From Pseudomonas sp. PH1b (GTDB taxonomy: Bacteria; Pseudomonadota; Gammaproteobacteria; Pseudomonadales; Pseudomonadaceae): 64,000 nt of DNA. The notes under the pieces are model-generated. The model saw only the letters and a list, made by a program, of their open reading frames with translations. It did no database searches and was not told where the DNA came from. A program made the translations under genes and the position numbers. Location of the stretch: assembly GCF_000633395.1 (NCBI RefSeq), contig NZ_AYMU01000014.1, positions 1 through 64,000 of the forward strand, written 5' to 3'. Shown here piece by piece: positions 56,534 to 64,000 of the stretch (the first letter of the stretch is position 1; each line of letters opens with the position of its first letter).

Positions 56534-59500
56534 ATGCACCTGCTCAGGACCCAGCCCGGCGGTTTCGTGTCGGATGACAACATTGCCGACCTGGGACAAA
56601 CCCCCGCCGAGCTGGTGATCCTGTGCAGCGGCGACTCCAGCCTGGCGCTGCTGGCGGACGCCGCCGAGCAGCTGCCCGCGGACTACCCCAGCTTTCGCCT
56701 GGCCAACCCGATGCAGGTGCAGAACCACGCCTCGGTGGACCTGTATGTGGACCAGGTGCTGCGCCACGCCAAGGTCATCCTGATTTCCCTGCACGGCGGC
56801 ATCGCCTACTGGCGCTACGGCGTCGAGCAGTTGGTGGAACTGTCCCAGCGCGGGGTGCAATTGATCCTGGTGCCGGGTGACGATCGCCCGGACCCGGAGC
56901 TCAGCGACTTGAGCACGGTTGCTGCCAGCGAACGCGACCGCCTGTGGCAGTTTTTGCGCCAGGGCGGGCGCGACAACGCGCTGAATTTCTACCGCTGCCT
57001 GGCCAGCGGCCTGTTGGCGCGCGACTACCCCTGGAGCGAACCGCAGACCCTGCCGCGCACGGCGATCTACCACCCGCACAAAAGCCAGGCCGCCCTTTGC
57101 GACTGGCAGGCCGACTGGCAGGAGGGACAAGCGGTGGCGGCGCTGCTGTTCTACCGCTCCCACCTGCAGGCGGCCAACACCGGCTTTATCGACCTGTTCT
57201 GCCAGCGCTTGCTGGCGGCGGGCCTCAACCCCTTGCCCATAGCGGTGGCCAGCCTCAAGGAGCCCGGTTGCCTGAGCCAGGTGGAAGACTGGCTGGATGA
57301 AACCGCGGCCGCGGTGATCCTCAATACCACCGGCTTTGCCCAGTCCAGCCCCGAAGCCCCGCACCTGCGGCCGTTTCGTCGCAATATCCCGGTGATCCAG
57401 GCGATCTGCGCCCAGGACAACGAACCGGGCTGGCGGGACAGCGAGCAGGGCCTGGGCCCCCGGGACCTGGCCATGCACATCGCCCTGCCGGAACTGGACG
57501 GACGGATCATCAGCCGGCCCATCAGCTTCAAGGACCTGGCCTGGCGCAGCGAGCGCAGCCAGTCGGACGTGGTCTGCTACCGCGGCCAGCCCGAACGCAT
57601 GGATTTCGTCGCCCAGCTGGCGCGGCGCTGGGTCGAGCTGGGGCGCCTAGACAACGGCCAGAAACGCATCGCCCTGGTGCTGGCCAACTACCCGACCCGG
57701 GATGGTCGCATCGGCAATGGCGTCGGTCTGGACACCCCGGCCGCGGCATTGAACATCCTCAAGGCCCTGCACGCCGAAGGCTATCCGCTGCCTGCCGAAC
57801 TGCCGGCCAGCGGCACCGAGCTGATCCGGCAGTTGCTCGGCGGGGTCAGCAATGACCTGGACAGCCTCGACCAGCGCCCCTGCCAGCAGAGCCTGGCCCT
57901 GGACGAGTACCTGGCGCTGTTCCAGGCGTTGCCCGAGGCCAACCGGGAAGCCTTGCTGGAACGCTGGGGCCCGCCGCAGCAGGACCCGATGTACCGCGAC
58001 GGGCGGATGATGATCGCCGGCCTGCGCTTTGGCCTGACGTTCGTCGGCATCCAGCCGGCCCGGGGTTACCAGGTGGACCCCAGCGCGGTGTACCACGACC
58101 CGGACCTGGTGCCGCCCCACGGCTACCTGGCCTTCTACTTCTGGCTGCGCCAGACCTACGGCGCCCATGGGGTGATCCACGTCGGCAAGCACGGCAACCT
58201 GGAATGGCTGCCGGGCAAGGGCGTTGGCCTTTCCGAGCAATGCTGGCCCGATGCGCTGCTGGGGCCGCTGCCGAACATCTACCCGTTCATCGTCAACGAT
58301 CCGGGGGAGGGCGCCCAGGCCAAGCGTCGCACCCAGGCGGTGATCATCGACCACCTGATGCCGCCCCTGACCCGCGCCGAAACCTACGGCCCGCTGCGCA
58401 ACCTGGAACTGCTGGCAGACGAATACTACGAAGCCCAGTTGCTCGACCCACGGCGGGCCCGGGAGCTGCAGCGGGACATTCTCAAGCTGGTGCGCGAGAC
58501 CCACATCGACCGCGAACTGCAGCTCGGTGAACAGCTCGACAGCGACGCCGATGCGGCGATCTGGCTGCCGCGCCTGGACACCTACCTGTGCGACCTCAAG
58601 GAATCGCAGATCCGTGATGGCCTGCATGTGTTCGGTGAGTCCCCCGAGGGGCGCTTGCGCATCGACACGTTGCTGGCCCTGCTGCGCATTCCCCGGGGTG
58701 ACGGCAAGGGCCCGCACGCCAGCCTGCTGCGGGCTCTGGCCAAGGCCTTCGAGCTGGGGTTCGACCCGCTGGACTGTGCCCTTGCCGAGCCCTGGACCGG
58801 CCGCCGCCCGCAACCCCTGCAAGCCCTCGACGGCGCCCTGTGGCGCACCGCCGGCGATACCCGCGAGCGCCTGGAGCTCTACGCTGGCCAGTTGATCGAG
58901 GCGGCGCTGCAGGGCCCGCTGGCGCAGTTGCAGCAACCCGGCTGGGAGCCGGTGCAGATCATTGTCGAGGCGCTGCGGGAGGTCGTGGCGCCGCGCCTGG
59001 ATGCTTGCGGCCCGGCAGAAATGCACGGCCTGCTGGATGCCTTGAGCGGGCGCTTCGTTCCCGCCGGCCCCAGCGGTGCCCCCAGCCGCGGGCGCCTGGA
59101 TGTGCTGCCCACCGGGCGCAACTTCTACTCGGTGGACGTGCGCAACCTGCCCACCACCACTGCCTGGCGCATCGGTTTCCAGTCGGCCAACCTGATCCTC
59201 GAACGCCACCTGCAGGACCACGGCGACCACCTGCTGCAACTGGGCCTGTCGGTGTGGGGCACGGCCACCATGCGCACCGGCGGCGACGATATCGCCCAGG
59301 CCATGGCGCTGATGGGCGTGCGCCCGGTGTGGGCCACCGGCAGCCAGCGGGTGGACGACTTCGAGATCCTGCCCCTGAGCCTGCTGGACCGGCCCCGGGT
59401 CGACGTGACCCTGCGGGTGTCCGGGTTCTTCCGCGACGCCTTCGCCAACCTGATCCGCCTGTTCGACGCCGCGGTGCAAGCGGTGGCCGCCCTCGACGAA

Positions 59501-60307
59501 CCCGAAGAGTTGAACCCCCTGGCCGCCCGAGTTCGCGCCGAGCGTGCAGCCCTGGCGGCCTCCGGCCTGGATGCCGAGGCGGCGGCGCGCCAGGCCGGCT
59601 GGCGGATCTTCGGCGCCAAGCCCGGGGCCTATGGCGCCGGAGTCCAGGGTGCGATCGACGGCCGCTTGTGGCAGAGCCGAGAGGACCTGGCCGAGGTCTA
59701 CCTCAACTGGGGCGGCTACGCCTACGGCGGCAGCGACGAAGGCACCGCCGCCCGCGAGCAGTTCGCCACGCGCCTCGCCCGGGTGCAGGCGGTGTTGCAG
59801 AACCAGGACAACCGCGAGCACGACCTGCTCGATTCCAACGACTACTACCAGTTCCAGGGCGGCATGCTGGCGGCGGTGGAAAGCCTCAGCGGGGCCAAGG
59901 CCGCCAGCTACCACGGCGACCACAGCCAGCCGGACCTGCCGAAGATCCGCAGCCTCAAGGAAGAGCTGAACCGGGTGATCCGCTCCCGGGCGGCCAACCC
60001 GAAGTGGATCGAAGGGGTCAAGCGCCATGGCTACAAGGGCGCCTTCGAAATGGCGGCGACCCTGGACAACCTGTTTGCCTTCGACGCCACCACCGAGCTG
60101 ATCGATGATCACCAATACGCCTTGCTGGCCGACGCCTACCTGCTGGATGACTCGACCCGCGAGTTCGTCCGCCAGCATAATCCCCACGCCCTGCGGGACA
60201 TGACCGAGCGCTTGCTGGAGGCCCAGCAGCGTGGCCTGTGGCAGGAGCCCGGCGATTACCGCGAGGCCCTGGAAAACCTGCTGCTGGATATTGAAGAAGA
60301 TTCCTGA
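56534..60307 (+). CDS. cobN: Cobaltochelatase large subunit CobN
   Basis: The 1,257-residue protein matches the CobN/BchH magnesium-chelatase H-subunit family, at the usual length. It begins MHLLRTQPGGFVSDDNIADLGQTPAELVILCSGDSSLALL. Conserved core pieces include HVGKHGNLEWLPGKGVGLS, VDVRNLPTTTAWRIGF and ETYGPLRNLELLADEYYEA. It holds hydrogenobyrinic acid a,c-diamide and inserts Co2+, using ATP hydrolysis by the AAA+ subunits encoded next. It begins 3 bases after the cobW stop, so translation is probably coupled. Confidence 0.96.
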   Translation: MHLLRTQPGGFVSDDNIADLGQTPAELVILCSGDSSLALLADAAEQLPADYPSFRLANPMQVQNHASVDLYVDQVLRHAKVILISLHGGIAYWRYGVEQLVELSQRGVQLILVPGDDRPDPELSDLSTVAASERDRLWQFLRQGGRDNALNFYRCLASGLLARDYPWSEPQTLPRTAIYHPHKSQAALCDWQADWQEGQAVAALLFYRSHLQAANTGFIDLFCQRLLAAGLNPLPIAVASLKEPGCLSQVEDWLDETAAAVILNTTGFAQSSPEAPHLRPFRRNIPVIQAICAQDNEPGWRDSEQGLGPRDLAMHIALPELDGRIISRPISFKDLAWRSERSQSDVVCYRGQPERMDFVAQLARRWVELGRLDNGQKRIALVLANYPTRDGRIGNGVGLDTPAAALNILKALHAEGYPLPAELPASGTELIRQLLGGVSNDLDSLDQRPCQQSLALDEYLALFQALPEANREALLERWGPPQQDPMYRDGRMMIAGLRFGLTFVGIQPARGYQVDPSAVYHDPDLVPPHGYLAFYFWLRQTYGAHGVIHVGKHGNLEWLPGKGVGLSEQCWPDALLGPLPNIYPFIVNDPGEGAQAKRRTQAVIIDHLMPPLTRAETYGPLRNLELLADEYYEAQLLDPRRARELQRDILKLVRETHIDRELQLGEQLDSDADAAIWLPRLDTYLCDLKESQIRDGLHVFGESPEGRLRIDTLLALLRIPRGDGKGPHASLLRALAKAFELGFDPLDCALAEPWTGRRPQPLQALDGALWRTAGDTRERLELYAGQLIEAALQGPLAQLQQPGWEPVQIIVEALREVVAPRLDACGPAEMHGLLDALSGRFVPAGPSGAPSRGRLDVLPTGRNFYSVDVRNLPTTTAWRIGFQSANLILERHLQDHGDHLLQLGLSVWGTATMRTGGDDIAQAMALMGVRPVWATGSQRVDDFEILPLSLLDRPRVDVTLRVSGFFRDAFANLIRLFDAAVQAVAALDEPEELNPLAARVRAERAALAASGLDAEAAARQAGWRIFGAKPGAYGAGVQGAIDGRLWQSREDLAEVYLNWGGYAYGGSDEGTAAREQFATRLARVQAVLQNQDNREHDLLDSNDYYQFQGGMLAAVESLSGAKAASYHGDHSQPDLPKIRSLKEELNRVIRSRAANPKWIEGVKRHGYKGAFEMAATLDNLFAFDATTELIDDHQYALLADAYLLDDSTREFVRQHNPHALRDMTERLLEAQQRGLWQEPGDYREALENLLLDIEEDS

Positions 60308-60321
60308 GGCGTGCTGTGCAC

Positions 60322-60395
60322 TCGATCGCGAGCAAGCTCGCTCCTACAACGGCAATGCGCTACCTGTAGGAGCGAGCTTGCTCGCGAAAGCCTCT
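60322..60395. repeat. REP element of a second class
   Basis: GATCGCGAGCAAGCTCGCTCCTAC and GTAGGAGCGAGCTTGCTCGCGAA form a palindromic pair (about 60325-60388) between cobN and chlI. The core differs from the CTGG/CCGG arrays elsewhere in the window. It lies inside an operon, so some mRNA folding between cobN and chlI is expected. Confidence 0.9.
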
Positions 60396-60433
60396 CCCGG
60401 ACACCCCCGACCCGACCCAAGCGAGACCCCGAC

Positions 60434-61441
60434 ATGAGCGACACCCCACATTTCCCGCTGTCCGCCGTGGTCGGCGCCGATGCCCTGAAACTGGCGCTGT
60501 GCCTGACCGCCATCGACCCGAAGATCGGCGGCGTACTGATCGAAGGGCCCCGGGGCATGGCCAAGTCGACCCTGGCCCGGGGCCTGGCGGATCTCTTGGC
60601 CAGCGGGCCGTTCGTCACCTTGCCCCTGGGCGCCACCGAGGAGCGCCTGGTGGGCACCCTGGACCTGGACGCCGCCCTGGGCCAGGGCCGGGCGCAGTTC
60701 TCTCCCGGGGTGCTGGCCAAGGCCGATGGCGGGGTGCTGTATGTCGATGAGGTCAACCTGCTGCCCGATCACCTGGTGGACCTGCTGCTGGACGTGGCGG
60801 CCAGCGGCACCAACCTGATCGAGCGCGACGGCATTTCCCACCGTCACTCGGCCAAGTTCGTGCTGATCGGCACCATGAACCCGGAGGAGGGCGAACTGCG
60901 CCCGCAACTGCTTGACCGCTTCGGCCTCAACGTGGCCTTGAGCGGCCAGACCGCGCCCCTGGAGCGGGGGCAGATCATTCGCCGGCGGCTGGATTTCGAC
61001 AGTGACCCCGAAGGCTTCTGCGCCCAGTGGGCCGAGGCCCAGGCCGCACTGCGCGAGCGTTGCCAGCAGGCGCGAGGCGCCCTGCCGAACATCCCGCTGG
61101 ACGATCAGGCCCTGGCGCTGATCACCGAGCGCTGCTTTGCCGCTGCCGTGGACGGCCTGCGCGCCGACCTGGTGTGGTTGCGGGCGGCCCGGGCCCACGC
61201 TGCCTGGCGTGGCGCCAGCGCCATCGCCGAGGAAGATATCGACGCCGTGGCCGAGTTCGCCTTGCGCCACCGCCGCCGAGAGAATGCGCCCAGTGCCCCT
61301 CCAGCAGGGCAAAGCCCCCAGGCCCCGGCCCCGAATAATGCCCAGCCCAGCGAAGGCCAGGGGCAATGGGGCGAAATGCCGGCCCAGGCCCTGCCCACGG
61401 GGGCTCGTCGTGAAGTGCCGAGCTGGCCAAAAAAGCCCTAG
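60434..61441 (+). CDS. chlI: Cobalt chelatase AAA+ small subunit (ChlI/BchI-type), 0-frame product
   Basis: The 335-residue AAA+ protein starts at MSDTPHFPLSAVVGAD; the longer open frame from 60311 runs through the REP element. Walker A is G38-S45 (GPRGMAKS), Walker B is VLYVDEVNLL near 115, followed by sensor-1 (GTMNPEEGEL) and sensor-2 (LRADLVWLRAARAHAAW). It provides the ATPase ring for CobN. The C-terminus is a Pro/Gln-rich linker ending PSWPKKP at a TAG. The codons just before the stop contain an A AAA AAG slippery heptamer followed by a hairpin, so part of the ribosomes should shift -1 into the VWA frame. See the entries at 61429 and 61435. Confidence 0.9.
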   Translation: MSDTPHFPLSAVVGADALKLALCLTAIDPKIGGVLIEGPRGMAKSTLARGLADLLASGPFVTLPLGATEERLVGTLDLDAALGQGRAQFSPGVLAKADGGVLYVDEVNLLPDHLVDLLLDVAASGTNLIERDGISHRHSAKFVLIGTMNPEEGELRPQLLDRFGLNVALSGQTAPLERGQIIRRRLDFDSDPEGFCAQWAEAQAALRERCQQARGALPNIPLDDQALALITERCFAAAVDGLRADLVWLRAARAHAAWRGASAIAEEDIDAVAEFALRHRRRENAPSAPPAGQSPQAPAPNNAQPSEGQGQWGEMPAQALPTGARREVPSWPKKP

Positions 61442-61476
61442 GCATCCGTCCCCGGTCTGACGCGGGGGCGGATGCC
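61429..61476 (+). promoter_or_regulatory. Programmed -1 frameshift site (slippery A6G plus hairpin)
   Basis: The slippery heptamer A AAA AAG is at 61429-61435, in phase with codons CCA AAA AAG. Then come CCC and the TAG stop at 61439-61441. After a 5-base spacer a hairpin begins at 61441: GGCATCCG-T-CCCCG pairs with CGGGG-G-CGGATGCC (61463-61476), a 14-bp stem with one G-U pair and an 8-base loop. A -1 slip reads GCC CTA GGC from 61435, which enters the ChlD VWA frame. No T run follows the hairpin, so it is not an intrinsic terminator. Published work on chlD genes describes two chelatase subunits from one gene by this mechanism. Confidence 0.8.
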
Positions 61477-62103
61477 AGGCCCCGTGCGGGGCACCTGAAC
61501 CACGGCAGGCAAGGTCGCAGCCGCAGTGCCGGCCAAGGCCGGATCAATTGGCCGGGCACCTTGCTCAAGGGCCGGCCACATCAGCGCGAAGACCTGCTGT
61601 TTCAACTGCGCAGTCGTTCGCCCCATGAACTGTGGCTGGTGATAGTCGACGCCTCGGCATCGACCCGCCGGCACAATGCCTTGAGCGATGCCAAGGGCTT
61701 GCTGGCGCAACTGTTCGACGATGCCTACCGCCAGCGCGCGCGCCTGGCGCTGCTGACCGCCAGCGGCCGCGCCCCGCATTGGCAAGTGCAGGGCCTGAAG
61801 GCTTCCAAGGACCTGCGGCACTGGCTTGACGGCCTGGGGGCCGGCGGCGGCACGCCGCTGTCACAGGCCCTGCACGAAGCCGCGCACTGGCTGGAGCAGC
61901 GTCAGCGGCGGCTGCCGGCGGAACAGCAACGGCTGTTGCTGATCACCGACGGGCGCTTGAAAACCTTGCCAGCCCTGGCCCCCTTGTACTGTCCGACCCT
62001 GCTGATCGATATCGAGCGCGGCCCGATCCGCCTGGGACGGGCCCGCGATCTGGCGACTCTCCTCAACGCTGGCTACCAGCACCTCGACGTCCATACGCCC
62101 TGA
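61435..62103 (+). CDS. chlD: VWA domain of the cobalt chelatase medium subunit (ChlD), -1 frame
   Basis: This frame continues ChlI after a -1 shift, giving a fused product of about 556 residues (334 from the 0 frame plus 222). It starts as an Arg/Gly-rich linker (ALGIRPRSDAGADARPRAG), then the conserved GRINWPGTLLKGRP. A VWA domain follows with the MIDAS motif DASAS and the Thr of GGGTPL, ending ITDGRLKTLPAL. No ATG or GTG exists in this frame after the TGA at about 61411. The first conventional start is a TTG at 61561, which would cut off the conserved GRINWPGT segment. The fused form corresponds to the ChlD medium subunit that bridges the AAA+ ring and CobN. Confidence 0.8.
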   Translation, partial: ALGIRPRSDAGADARPRAGHLNHGRQGRSRSAGQGRINWPGTLLKGRPHQREDLLFQLRSRSPHELWLVIVDASASTRRHNALSDAKGLLAQLFDDAYRQRARLALLTASGRAPHWQVQGLKASKDLRHWLDGLGAGGGTPLSQALHEAAHWLEQRQRRLPAEQQRLLLITDGRLKTLPALAPLYCPTLLIDIERGPIRLGRARDLATLLNAGYQHLDVHTP

Positions 62104-62132
62104 CGACCTCCCCGACACACCGCACATCCCCC

Positions 62133-62326
62133 GTAGGAGCTGGCTCGCCAGCGAAGGCGTCCGCAAGGACAGCGCAAGACTCAAGGGCCTCTTCGCCGGC
62201 AAGCCGGCTCCTACAAGAACGACGCCGCTGTCGCGCCAGCTGTAGGAGCTGGCTCGCCAGCGAAGGCGTCCGCAAGGACAGCGCAAGACTCAAGGGCCTC
62301 TTCGCCGGCAAGCCGGCTCCTGCACC
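62133..62326. repeat. Tandem REP array, 109-bp units (two)
   Basis: Two forward-plus-inverted REP units start at 62133 and 62242 (109 bases apart). The forward half is GTAGGAGCTGGCTCGCCAGC and the inverted half GCCGGCAAGCCGGCTCCT. They share the spacer GCGTCCGCAAGGACAGCGC. They fill the gap of about 300 bases between the chelatase and the PLD-like gene; nothing else is visible there. Confidence 0.93.
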
Positions 62327-62400
62327 GGGCGAGGCTGTTGTTGTCTGCAGTGGGGCGGGAAGCGGCTACGCTTTGCGCTGTCTTTCACAGGAGTGACTTC

Positions 62401-64000
62401 ATGCGTGTACTGGTGCGTAACGATAAGGACGATTTTCGGGTCAAGGCCTATGCCGGAACCAACGGGGTGCTGCTGGCCATGGACCTGGATGCGTCGCGGC
62501 GCCAGGGGCTGCTGGGGTTTGCCATCGAAAAACAGACCGGTAGCAAACCCTGGCTGTTTCTGTTCAACAGCCTGACTTTCCCCGGCAAGCCCCACACCTT
62601 TCCCCAGTACAACGCCACCCCCAGCGATCAGGCGCCGCTGCAGAAATTCCGCTGGGCCGACTACGCGGTCAACCCAGGCGCCACCCTCAACTACCGGGTG
62701 CACCTGGTCTATGGCAGCAGCGATGCGCCGCAACTGGGCGAGTCGTTGCTGCTGAGCCTCACCGCCGACAATGGCCAGCCCCCGGGGCAGCGGGTGATCT
62801 TCAACCGCGCGGTGGCCGCCAGCCAGGCGTTTTCCCGCAAGTTTCCCGAGTTGGACTCCCAGCTCAGTGGCAACAAGACCCTGCCCATCGAAGCCTGGCC
62901 GGACGCGGCGCGGCAGTGGCTGGAAAACGGCCTGCTGGAGCAATTGCTGGGCTTCATCCAGCGAGCGGTCGACAACAGTTGGTGCCTGGACATCGCCATC
63001 TACGAGTACCAGTTGCAGTCGATCATCGACGCGGTCAACGCCGCCTTCGATCGCGGCGTCCAGGTGCGGGTGCTGTACCACGCCGCCCCTGGCGATGCCG
63101 ACACCACGATGAACCAGGCCAGCCTGCAGCACCTGCCCGAGGCCAACAAGCGCGGGCGGGTGACCCACGCGATCTTCCACGACAAGTTCATCGTCCTCAG
63201 CCGCCTCGACGCCAACGGCCAGCGCCAGCCCGGCGCGGTGCTCTGCGGCAGCACCAACTTCACCGCCAACGGGGTCTACCGGCAGGCCAACGTGGTTCAT
63301 TGCCTCGACAACCCCGCGCTTGCCGCGCGCTACCTGCAGGTGTTCGAGCAGGTCTGGGCCAACCCCGCGGATGTGGGCAGTACCCGCAAATGGCTGACCC
63401 AGAACAACCCCATGCAAGCGGATGCCGCGTTGTTTGCCGGGTTCTCCCCACGCAGCGGCCAGGGCGACCTGAGCGAGTTCGTCGAGATCATCAACAGCGC
63501 CCGCCGCGACCTGCTGTTCGTCACCGCCTTCGCCTTGCCCGACAGCCTGCTCGATGCCTTGCTCGGCCAGCCCCATGACGATGTGCTGCGCTACGGCCTG
63601 CAGAACACCGCCAGCCGCATCACTGGCTTCCACGCCGACCGCAGCGCCGAGTTCGCCGCCACCGCCTTGCTCAACAACGGCCTGGAGGGCTGGCTCAAGG
63701 AAGGCCTCAAGGGCCAGAAGGGCAACCTGCTGGTGCACACCAAGGCCATCGTCACCGACTTCACCAGCGACGCGCCGGTGATCATCAGCGGCAGCCACAA
63801 CCTCAGCGTCGGCGCCAGCCAGAGCAATGACGAGAACTTCCTGATCATCCGTGGCGACATGGATCTTGCGGACCGCTACGGCCTGGAACTGCTGCGTTTC
63901 TACGAGCATTACCGGTTTCGCTACTTCGCCAGGCAACTGGCCTTGAAACAGGTGCAGCCGCTGGCAGTGGATGACAGCTGGAGCGATGCCTATTACCTGG
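62401..64000 (+). CDS. Phospholipase D-like protein (3' truncated by window end)
   Basis: The frame starts at ATG 62401 behind CAGGAGTGACTTC and is open to the last base, so at least 533 residues. The N-terminal part (about 1-170) is a beta-rich domain (RVLVRNDKDDFRVKAYAGTNGVLL; NYRVHLVYGSS). Two PLD catalytic half-sites follow: IFHDKFIVLS with GSTNFTANG (about 260-290) and LLVHTKAIVTDF with ISGSHNLSVGAS (about 445-470). Both have HxK followed by the (S)xN motif. No signal peptide is seen. Such two-site proteins are phosphodiesterases acting on lipids or nucleic acids. Whether this one acts in housekeeping, in effector delivery or in defence cannot be told. No effector or immunity partner is in view. 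Confidence 0.85.
   Translation, partial: MRVLVRNDKDDFRVKAYAGTNGVLLAMDLDASRRQGLLGFAIEKQTGSKPWLFLFNSLTFPGKPHTFPQYNATPSDQAPLQKFRWADYAVNPGATLNYRVHLVYGSSDAPQLGESLLLSLTADNGQPPGQRVIFNRAVAASQAFSRKFPELDSQLSGNKTLPIEAWPDAARQWLENGLLEQLLGFIQRAVDNSWCLDIAIYEYQLQSIIDAVNAAFDRGVQVRVLYHAAPGDADTTMNQASLQHLPEANKRGRVTHAIFHDKFIVLSRLDANGQRQPGAVLCGSTNFTANGVYRQANVVHCLDNPALAARYLQVFEQVWANPADVGSTRKWLTQNNPMQADAALFAGFSPRSGQGDLSEFVEIINSARRDLLFVTAFALPDSLLDALLGQPHDDVLRYGLQNTASRITGFHADRSAEFAATALLNNGLEGWLKEGLKGQKGNLLVHTKAIVTDFTSDAPVIISGSHNLSVGASQSNDENFLIIRGDMDLADRYGLELLRFYEHYRFRYFARQLALKQVQPLAVDDSWSDAYYL

Noticed and set aside
61441..61476. Intrinsic terminator between chlI and chlD
   Set aside because: The hairpin is strong but no T run follows, and the open -1 frame continues through it. 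It is better explained as a frameshift stimulator.

Overview
The window is high-GC DNA from a fluorescent Pseudomonas, most likely of the P. fluorescens/protegens/chlororaphis group. The evidence is the dense Pseudomonas-type REP palindromes (GTAGGAGCTGGCTTGCCAGC and variants), a cis/trans fatty-acid isomerase gene next to metH and nfuA, a ferredoxin-type sulfite reductase followed by a DUF934 gene, and an aerobic cobalamin cluster with CobW, CobN and a ChlI/ChlD-type chelatase. The species call is inference.

Layout. (1) 1-10972: the 3' part of a giant FHA/CdiA-type two-partner exoprotein whose secretion domain is cut by the window start, followed by an overlapping small immunity-type gene. 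(2) 11046-12024: a LysR regulator with a perfect dyad just upstream. (3) 12246-23130: a chaperone-usher fimbria locus (pilin, chaperone, usher), a convergent BvgAS-like phosphorelay pair, a tip adhesin interrupted by a one-base frameshift, and a catalytically intact EAL c-di-GMP phosphodiesterase. (4) 23153-29485: a small lipoprotein, a LysR regulator, a four-unit REP array, and a likely amidase / MHS transporter / OprD porin operon. (5) 29658-36132: mostly small or isolated genes, including an AT-rich membrane-anchored protein, a small regulatory-type protein with a striking structured 5' leader, a GH63-type glucosidase, a 3-TM protein and an APH-like kinase. (6) 36239-45117: a HypX-like formyltransferase/enoyl-CoA-hydratase fusion without hydrogenase genes in view, an SCP2 protein, a histidine phosphatase, SohB, sulfite reductase plus DUF934, a periplasmic binding protein and small membrane proteins. 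(7) 45261-52143: metH, cti, nfuA. (8) 52590-62103: cobalamin genes in two divergent operons, each preceded by its own cobalamin riboswitch: cbtB-cbtA-cobE-cobM on the minus strand and cobW-cobN-chlI/D on the plus strand. (9) 62401-64000: a phospholipase-D-like protein cut by the window end.

The most notable observation is at the end of chlI. An A AAA AAG slippery heptamer lies in phase, one codon before the stop, and is followed after 5 nt by a 14-bp hairpin. A -1 shift there opens directly into the VWA (ChlD) frame, which has no ATG or GTG start of its own near the expected beginning. This indicates that one gene makes both the small and medium cobalt-chelatase subunits. Other points worth attention are the head-to-head cobalamin riboswitches, the structured leader at 30879-31058, the split adhesin, the VENN-less CdiA toxin tip, and the tandem REP arrays. 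No tRNA, rRNA, CRISPR array, insertion sequence or prophage gene was recognised.
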